NCBI GenBank assembly: GCA_030280995.1
Contig: JASXTE010000009.1
Span: 124,001 to 188,000, forward strand
DNA length: 64,000 nucleotides
DNA from: Hemileia vastatrix
Lineage: Eukaryota > Basidiomycota > Pucciniomycetes > Pucciniales > Zaghouaniaceae
Direction of reading: 5' to 3'
Shown: piece after piece, positions 56,874 through 64,000 of the stretch
Numbering within the stretch: the stretch's first letter is position 1
Layout of the letters: each line of letters begins with the position of its first letter
Program-made: the position numbers and the translations under genes
Notes under the pieces: model-generated
What the model saw: only the letters and a program-made list of their open reading frames with translations
Told to the model about the DNA's origin: nothing
Database searches by the model: none

Positions 56874-58050
56874 TGTCAGTATAGTCTAGTATATAAGTAT
56901 GATATAATAGTATTATTTTATGGTCCTACTACTTATTGATAAATGATTTAGTGTTTAAACCTCAGGGGAAGACTATTAGAATAGTTATACTCAAATAAAA
57001 CTCACAATACTTGGATTTAAATGCGTGCTAGTGGTGGAAAAAAGAAGAATAAAATATAGTTATAGCTTATATAAAGATAATATCAATTTATAAGGGCTTT
57101 ATAATATATTTCTGAATGCTAATAATTGTATTGTAGTGGTTGTTTGAATTGTAGTAATTGAATGATGATAATAAACCGTCAAAATCCCTCCTTACTTATA
57201 CCCAAATCCACAGGAGTGCACAGACCTTCAATCCAGATGATGTCACTGCTATCCCCGGCAATTACAGCACTGTGAGGGCCCATCACCTCCCCATGGCGTC
57301 CACTTCAAGCAGTTTCAACACCCAGACCTCCAGTAAGGACCCTCCATCACTATTAATAATAACACTGATCCAAACCATAAATAGAAAACCCAGATAAAAG
57401 CAGATACCATAAAGAAACAGGTAAAATAAATGATCAAAAAGAGATTTAATGAAACTAAAAGCATATAAAGGAAAAAAATAAAATGTCCAAGCCCCCAATA
57501 ACATCCCCAAGCATCCATATTAACCCAGAAACATCCTTCCAACCCATAAATCCGTGAATAACCATCCAAGGAAGTAATTTTAGTTGTCCAAACTGGGTGT
57601 ATGCGCCTGATATAGGTGTCTATGCTTCTGTAGGCGTTGTGAGTCCACTGATTTTGTCCATATAACCTAAAATAAGCAGAAAAACAAAGGTTATAGGCTA
57701 TTAAGGGGCTAAAACCCACTTATATACTTAAATATACATAATATGCTGCATATTTCACTGAATATGAGATTTATGTATACATATAAGCTTATGTATGTCA
57801 ATAATTACTTCATATCACTTAAGATAAGTATATTATGACTCCATTATCACCTTAATAAGTATTATTGGGCCATGGATAAGCTATTTAAACTATTATAAAT
57901 TATATAATAGAATAATAATTATATATATATATAATAAAATAATATATATTATTATTTTAACCTTATTTTTAAGATATAAGCTTAATCTACTTAAGGTTAT
58001 CTTATTTTAAGCATAAGAAATACTCAGTACTAAGGATATTTAGGCTGACA
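56874..58050 (-). repeat. 5' LTR of element C (1177 bp)
   Basis: Minus strand TGTCAGCCTAAATATCC ... ATACTGACA, with inverted TGTCAG/CTGACA ends. Same length as the solo copy at 29760-30936. Confidence 0.9.
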
Positions 58051-58189
58051 GGAAACCCCTGGTTATTATTGTAGGTCAGAAGAAAACTCAAGAAAAGAAG
58101 ATAAAATTTTCATGATAATTCAAGAAAATCAAAAAAAAAAATCTAAAGATAATGAAGAAAGAAGATTCAAAATATTTTTCTGAAGATTT

Positions 58190-59515
58190 TCAAGATCAAT
58201 TTTTGGGCCTCCAGCATGAGGTTAAACTGCAGAAAATTATGAAGAAATAATATCATCAAGATCAATTTTTGGGCCTCCAGCATGAGGATAAACTGCACAA
58301 TTTTAAAAGAGTTGATTCTGAAGATGAATCAAGATTTGAAGATTTGGAAGACAGAAGTGAAGATGAAGATTTGGAATTGCAGAAAAGTTTTGGAGTGGTG
58401 AGATTGGGGTCTAAAAGTAAGTCCTCCCAATTGTGCACCACTAGGATTTCTTCTACACCTTTCAAAAACATTACCTTGGCCACACATGTGAGTAATGGGG
58501 AAACCCTTGGTTTTTGTTCCATGTCTGGTGGTGAAGATTTCCTGAAGATCCCTCAAGTTTAAGGTGGAGCAGCAAAGTATAAGAAGGTAGCACAGAAGAT
58601 TAGGCCTGTCAATGAGCCTATGCCTGTGGGTTTGAATCCACCCTTGAAGAGACCTCCTTTGTCAAGAGATCTGTACTGTACTTATTTGGTTAAGAATCCT
58701 TCAGAATTTTTAGAGACAGCTAGGGTGACTGTGGAAAGGTTGAAAGTTGTTAATTTTGGTCCTGATGGGTGGTTGCCTGAAGAAGAAAAGAAGTTGTTGT
58801 TGCACGTTATTGTGCTAAGGGAAAAAGCTGTGGCTTTTATTGAGGATGAAAGGGGTGTGTTGAAGCACTCTTATGGGGAACCTTACTTGATTCCTGTGGT
58901 TTGTCATGAGCCTTGGTAAATCAAACCTATTCCGATTCCAGCTGCTATCAGAGAGAATTTTGTGGAGATCGTTAGGGAAAGAATCAGGACTGGGTTATAT
59001 GAACAATCAACATCCAGTTACTCAAGTCCGGTGTTCTGTGTAAAGAAGCAGAATGGAAAGTTGAGGGTGGTTCATGATCTTAGAGCCTTGAAGAGAGTCA
59101 CTATCAATGACGCTGGTATGCCACCAAGTGCAGAGGATTTTGTAGAAGCTTTTTCTGGAAGGGTGTGTTATCGTTTGGGTGATATTATGGGTGGTTATGA
59201 TGAGAGGGAACTTCATACGAATTCAAGGCCTCTCAAAACTTTTGAGACTCCTTTAGGAAGATTTCAGCTCACTAGGTTGCTACAAGGAGCAACTAACTCA
59301 GTGGCAGTATATCAAGCACAGATGGCTTGGATTTTTCAGGATGAGTTTCCTACTCATGCTTGTATTTTTATTGATGATGGTGGAATTAAAAGACCATCCA
59401 CTGATTATGGTAGTGAGGTGTTAGCCAAGAGCCCTGGCATAAGGAGGTTTGTATGGGAATATTCAATAACTCTAGAGAGAGTGTTGTTTAGGATTGAAGA
59501 GGCTGGTTTGACCAT
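58190..59515 (+). pseudogene. A4 linker and reverse transcriptase, broken
   Basis: A repeated block (AATTTTTGGGCCTCCAGCAT at about 58197 and 58263) leads into LHNFKRVDSEDESRFEDLED. Stops at 58559 and 58917. RT: ARVTVERLKVVNFG, VVHDLRALKRVTIN, LGDIMGGYDERE, LLQGATNSVAVYQ (PQG to LQG) and FIDDGGIKRP. The frame reads to EEAGLTI and then enters the LTR at 59516. Very close to A2 RT. Confidence 0.85.
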
Positions 59516-60599
59516 TGTAGACAATCCTATAGTACTAGCTATAGGCCTTGACCAAGGGAGTTGGAGAAAAACCAGAGAGAAAATCCCCTTTCCCTTTAGA
59601 TAAATAGAGTGAGATTTACTTGCTAAAGTAAGTTGGTTCCTGTTGGCTAAAGCCCCTTTTCAACACACTTGACTGCTTGATGAGCCAAGAAAGTAGTCAC
59701 CTGACAGACTAACAGACCAAAGAACTGTAATTTAGACCAATTTCCACACCAGAGACAGAAAAGATACTTGATGTAGGTTGAAAATCCACACCAGAGACAG
59801 CAATAATACTTTCTATAGCTTGCAAGACAATAACAGTTGCCAAAGTTAAGTTAAATGAAGAACTCACTTGCAACAAACACAGCCAAATTGTGGCCAGAAA
59901 ACAGTGAAAACTGAGTGAGGAACAAGGATATCACCTCCGGATGGTTGTATGATAATTAAGGTTGCCCCAAACTGTCTTATTCACTATGTACACATAGACC
60001 ACTATCTAAGAGCCCATGCACACCCACCAATCTGGCGCCTGTACCCGCCAAATTGAATAAAAAACCCTCCTGAAGCGCTCCCCAACCTTCTAAAACAGAG
60101 GCGGGCAGGCTGCCCAACGTCGGAGGTGCCTCCTGAAGCGGCCCGGCCTCCCTGAAGCCAGAAAATTAATAAAAACAACTAATCTACTTAGAAAAATAAG
60201 CTACAACTACTAAAACCTATAAAACACGGAATTTCACTATAACAACTTTGTGACATGAAATATAGAGAAAAATTAGCCCTATACAATGGTACTTAGTACT
60301 TAACCCTGAGACCTAAGGTTAGTCTGTAAAACACAAAAAACAAAATTAAACAGCTATCTTTTATAAATGAAAAATGAGGAAACGACCCCTTTAAACTCAG
60401 AATATGAAAAATGTCTTCAAGAAATAAAATATAGAGAAACACTGGGGCTATCCAATGATAGTACCCACATACCAGCAGACCCAATATCCACGGAATAAAA
60501 CCAGAAAAATACCCAATTCCTTAACAGATGTCAATTAAGACATGCATAAACAGCGCCAATTCACACAACAAAGGCCCCTGCCAATGTTGGAAGATTACA
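59516..60599 (-). mobile_element. Solo LTR of family A inside A4
   Basis: Plus strand reads TGTAGACAATCC to GAAGATTACA. Removing it rejoins EEAGLTI with SGSKFCCCVPALEILG as in A2. Flanks accat / (a)ccgt point to a 4-5 bp target duplication with one later change. Confidence 0.88.
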
Positions 60600-61297
60600 C
60601 CGTTTCAGGGTCAAAATTCTGTTGTTGTGTTCCTGCTTTGGAAATTCTGGGTCAAGTGGTATGTAAAGAGGGAAGGATTATGGCAAAGAAAAAGATTAAA
60701 AAAATTTAGTCATGGCCAAGGCCTAAAATTACTACTGAAGTCAGGGGATTTTTGGGTATGTGTGTATATGTCAGGATTTTTATTTAGGATATTTCCTTGT
60801 TGGCTTCACCTTTAAGGAGGTTGACCAGGAAAGATGCAGATTTGGAATGGACTGAAGAGTGTGAAGAGGCTTTTCAGAAGTTGAAAAAGGTTGTTGGGGA
60901 AGATATTGTTCTTCACAAGTTGGATTATGGTGTTGGTGCTGGAAAAATTTATCTGGCAGTGGACTCAAGCTATATTGCTGCTGCTGCTGTTTTGTATCAG
61001 GAAGATAAAACTGGGAGGGTCAGGCCAGTAAGATATGAGTCTGTGGTGTTTAATGAGGTGAAATCTAGGTATTCTCAATATAAGTTGAAATTGTTTGGTG
61101 TAGCAAAAATTTTAAAGAAGCTACAGACTGTTTTGTTGGGGCAGAATTTTGAGCTGCAGGTGGATGAAAAATCTTTGGTTCAGATGATCAATACACCTAG
61201 TCTTCCAAATGCTCCAATGACTAGGTGGGTGGCATTTATTCAACATTTTTCTTTTGACCTGGTACACAAACCAGGCAAAACTTTTACAATGCCTCTC
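60600..61297 (+). pseudogene. A4 RT end and RNase H, broken
   Basis: Begins with the tail of RT (CCCVPALEILGQVVCKEGR, shifted), then 60797-61297: LTRKDADLEWTEECEEAFQKLKK, LAVDSSYIAAAAVLYQ, ESVVFNEVKSRYSQYKLKL and LQVDEKSLVQMI. Ends at KTFTMP; the next codon (A2: Asp of DGLSRR) is missing because of the join to the 3' repeats. Confidence 0.82.
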
Positions 61298-62060
61298 CAA
61301 GACTTTAAACTGGCTACTGTTCAAAACGTTCTTTAAGGTTTTTTTTATACAAATTTCGGAGCTGTTAGTCCTCCAAGACTTTAAACTGGCTAAATTTCAA
61401 GACTTTCATTAAAGATTTTATATTGGAGCTGTTAGTCCTTCAAGACTTTAAACTGAATTTCAAGGATGTTCAAGATTTTATGGATATTTTGGGAGACGGA
61501 TTTATTTTTATTTTTTAATTTTATCAATCAAATGTTAGGTCCACCAAGACCTTAAACTGGAGTGTTATCAAATTTTAGGTCCACCAAGACCTTAAACTGG
61601 ACTGTTATCAAGCTGTTGGGTCCACCATGACCTTAAACTGGATTTCTTATCAATCAAATGTTTGGTCCACCATGACTTTAAACTGGTAGTTCATTCATTG
61701 TTTAGTCCACTATGACTTTAAACTGGAAAATTAATATCTGCAGGATAATTCAACATTCATTGGTCCACTATGGCATTATACTGGATTACTTGTCGATCAA
61801 ATGTTTGGTCCACTATGACATTAAACTGGATTATCAAATTTATTCAATCTTTGGTCAAGCCTAGGCCTTACTTAGGAATTTATCAAGTTATTTATGCACC
61901 TAAACGATCTTTGTTCCACCAAGACCATAAACTGGCAATCGATTATATGTTTGGTCTACCAAGACTATAAATTGGAATGTCAATCTTGTTTGGATAACTC
62001 AATTCAATCTTTTAATTTAACACTGTCCACTAAGACTCTAAACTGGTTATTCAATTATTT
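61298..62060 (+). repeat. Tandem repeats, CCAAGACYTTAAACTGG type (B-like 3' tail)
   Basis: About thirteen units spaced about 40-90 bp, near 61298, 61368, 61433, 61540, 61578, 61618, 61662, 61701, 61759, 61806, 61912, 61953 and 62022, each with GGTCCACCAAGAC or GGTCCACTATGAC then TTAAACTGG. Same motif family as the A1 and A2 arrays. Confidence 0.88.
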
Positions 62061-62697
62061 CTGGAATTGGGTGCTGATAAGCTTTAGGAGGTTAAAATTT
62101 TAGGTGGTGATGATGCTAATGAAAGCATAATGGTTAATTAGGTGAAATTTGTGGCGCTTTAACATGGTCTAAATTTAAAATTATTATTGGAAGCCTGGCA
62201 AAAGTATTTTATAGGTTTGCTGTATAGCAAAGTTTGAAAATTGTGATGAAGGAATCAGAAGTTAGGATGGTAGTTGGATTTTAGGGAATGATTTTTTTTA
62301 GTGCCTCAGTGTTAGGCCATTTTTGGTGTGAAGCTTGGAGGACCTTATGGCGAGATTGGAATCATAGAATTCGGCTCAGTGGGGGGCCCTATGAGGTTGG
62401 AATCAGGAGTATTCGGCTCATAGGAAGATCCACTCTCTCAATGCTGTGACAAGAAGGAAGACTGGTTAATTGGAGTCTGAAGGGATTCAAACCTTGCTCT
62501 CGTAGTGGAATCATCACAAGATTTATATTATTTTATTTTATGATATATCAAGCCAGAGAAGAAAAAACAACATTTTTATTATAAAGAATTAAAGAAGACC
62601 AGCTAAAACAAATTTATCAAATTACTTTATTGGAAAAGATAATTCTTTTGGAATTGCTCAACCACTTATGCAAAGTTATAAGAATGGGTCATTCTCA
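62061..62697 (+). other. B-like 3' tail, non-coding
   Basis: Contains a direct repeat GGAATCATAGAATTCGGCTCA / GGAATCAGGAGTATTCGGC (about 62370-62425). No coding frame I can support. Confidence 0.5.
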
Positions 62698-62710
62698 ATT
62701 GGAGGGAGGA
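62698..62710 (+). other. Polypurine tract before the B LTR
   Basis: ATTGGAGGGAGGA directly before TGTGGTAGCC; identical to the A2 tract. Confidence 0.75.
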
Positions 62711-63821
62711 TGTGGTAGCCTAAAGTTTAGTATGGCACCTAAGTACGTAAATGGAGTTATTACGGCGTGCAAGATTTGCATTATTATTTTTTTTATATAT
62801 AAAAGGGTTTTATTTAATTTATTTGAGTTTTAAATATGAAGAAATTGGTCACGAGCAAATGCTTACACAAAAACAATTTATTTTACAAAGAAAACTTATT
62901 TTTACGGTCTGAAAAATTTATAAGTATCAAGTCGAGTCACTCAAGAACCTTGGGAAATTTTCCCAGAATTTTTACTATTTTTCTTATATTTTTAAATGAA
63001 TTTTAAAGTTTTATAGAAATATTAAAGTTTTCAGAAATTACTTACCTTCGATGAATTTTCACGGGGTAATTAGAGCTGCGCAGACTACGAAAATTATTTG
63101 GTATGTAAAGGGGAAGTAGCTCTATTATGTGTAATTTTTCTAGATTTTTTATTATAGGTTTAAGGTTCTAATTGAGTCCGGCAGTCCGGACGGACTCCGC
63201 TTTGACTCCGTACGGACTCCGTACAGGCTCCGGATTGACTCTGGGAGAGCTCTGGAGGGGAAAACTTAGGCACGTGACTAGGAATACTTAAGCGCCTCTC
63301 AAACTCAAAATTGAGAGGGGGGACACATCATACAGCTTAATCATTAACCACCACGGTCTCATTTTTTATTACTCAACAAATTAAATAAGTTATAATACCC
63401 TTATAACATTTATTATTTTTACATAACATTTTAGAAATACAATTCAACAATTTAAATCACACTTCATATAGGGTATCTTAAGAAAGGTCTTCATCACTGG
63501 GAATCGATTATTGCTGTCTCATATAAATTCAAATTATTATAAAAACATAAAAGTCAATCTTTTCAGATCTTTCACTGGTACACCTTAATTGTTGTTATCA
63601 GTATTTCTTTCTTAACAGCCACTTTTATTTAAATCTCAATAAGCGTTAATTATTTTAGAGTTTCATTATTTTCATCAATTAGATCCAAGTAGATTGGTTA
63701 GCTTAGTGATTTAGAATTCCCATTTTGTTATTTTATTGGAAGGACGGGGTTTTCAGCTAAATCCACATATCTCCTCCAGATTCTGCTTACAGCAAGGCAA
63801 CTGTAAGAGTTTACCTTACCA
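62711..63821 (+). repeat. LTR family B, copy 3
   Basis: Begins TGTGGTAGCCTAAAG, ends ACCTTACCA. It has a purine tract on the left and a primer-binding site on the right. CGG/CCG block at 63176-63233 with CCGTACGG at 63208, CACGTG at 63271. Confidence 0.9.
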
Positions 63822-63825
63822 TAGT

Positions 63826-64000
63826 TGGAGCCCAATGTGGGGTTCAATTTCTCTAGCTTTCTTTAAAGACTTACTTGGATCAAGAACGTTCGTAGCCTGC
63901 AAGAGGCTTATTTTCTGGAACTCTAAATGGATTTTTGTTATTGGCCTGCAAGAGGCTTGTTATTTTATCGATTGTTAACGCTTTTCATTACTTATTGGGA
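63826..64000 (+). mobile_element. Primer-binding site and leader of a further B element
   Basis: TGGAGCCCAATGTGGGG at 63826-63842 after the 4-nt spacer tagt, then a leader homologous to 45134-45292 with two stem-loops (63894-63908, 63943-63957). The homologous gag ATG would fall right at the window end, so the element continues outside. Confidence 0.8.

Larger units (their letters stand above)
49938..58050 (-). mobile_element. Family-C Ty3/gypsy retrotransposon, recent but broken
   Basis: Minus. 5' LTR 56874-58050, leader, gag-pol 56361-50507, purine tract at 50388-50378 and a truncated 3' LTR 49938-50377. Only two frameshifts interrupt 1.95 kaa of coding. Its right end sits inside the A4 retroelement at 58050/58051. 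Polyprotein order and motifs match the Ty3/gypsy elements common in rust genomes, including a chromodomain-like end. Confidence 0.9.
58051..61297 (+). mobile_element. A4: truncated A-type retroelement pol
   Basis: Begins inside the gag-RT linker, where element C starts, and ends in RNase H just after KPGKTFTMP, where the sequence jumps to B-type 3' repeats. Split by a solo A LTR. Neither LTR of its own nor gag is present. Confidence 0.8.

Overview
The window looks like transposon-saturated DNA of a basidiomycete, most probably a rust fungus (Pucciniales). The DNA is AT-rich. The coding content is almost entirely Ty3/gypsy polyproteins of a basidiomycete type, a Plavaka/CACTA-like transposase, and a decayed Rad5/HLTF-like SNF2 helicase of the kind amplified in rust genomes. 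Small introns with GT..AG ends and a CTGAT/CTGAC branch-like motif are fungal in style. I see no rRNA, tRNA, CRISPR array or intact host housekeeping gene. The organism assignment is an inference from protein families recalled from memory, not from a search.

Layout. 1-1990: a satellite whose nodes are about 38-bp palindromes separated by two alternating spacer types that occur in both orientations. 2895-7105 and 19662-21996 (minus): the two halves of one decayed Plavaka-like transposase, with a decayed companion gene downstream, split by a 12.6-kb LTR retrotransposon (A1, 7106-19661, plus). 23139-26671: an unidentified decayed multi-exon gene (plus) convergent with a SNF2 pseudogene (minus). 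27420-30969: a gag-plus-LTR relic (A3, minus) with a solo LTR of another family (C) nested in its LTR, with a perfect 5-bp target duplication. 31636-43978: the best-preserved A-family element (A2, minus). 43979-49452: a mosaic of family-B LTRs, a nearly intact B gag-protease and a precise family-A LTR fragment. 49938-58050: a recent family-C Ty3/gypsy element (minus) with two frameshifts. 58051-64000: a truncated A-type pol (A4, plus) carrying a solo A LTR, fused to a B-type 3' tail and a B LTR that is followed by a primer-binding site.

The most unusual thing here is the 3' module of the A family. Both A1 and A2 carry, between pol and the 3' LTR and on the opposite strand, two genes. Each has an N-terminal six-cysteine motif close to the fungal Zn(II)2Cys6 binuclear cluster and a short GT-AG intron at the same place in both copies. 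In A2 the LTR-proximal gene (called beta here) is a fully open 185-residue spliced reading frame. The second gene (alpha) has a conserved TATA-like box 132-133 nt upstream of its ATG, immediately preceded by an array of CCAAGACTTTAAACTG-type repeats. The same 3' region holds three copies of a hairpin with a 10-bp stem, and one copy shows a compensatory base-pair change. I propose, as inference, that these elements carry their own antisense regulatory module: zinc-cluster proteins acting on the repeats and/or on CGG/CCG-rich LTR sequences.

Names A, B, C, D, alpha and beta are mine and used only to keep copies apart. Reading frames stated as open may start at non-ATG codons; an ATG is named only where I could place one.
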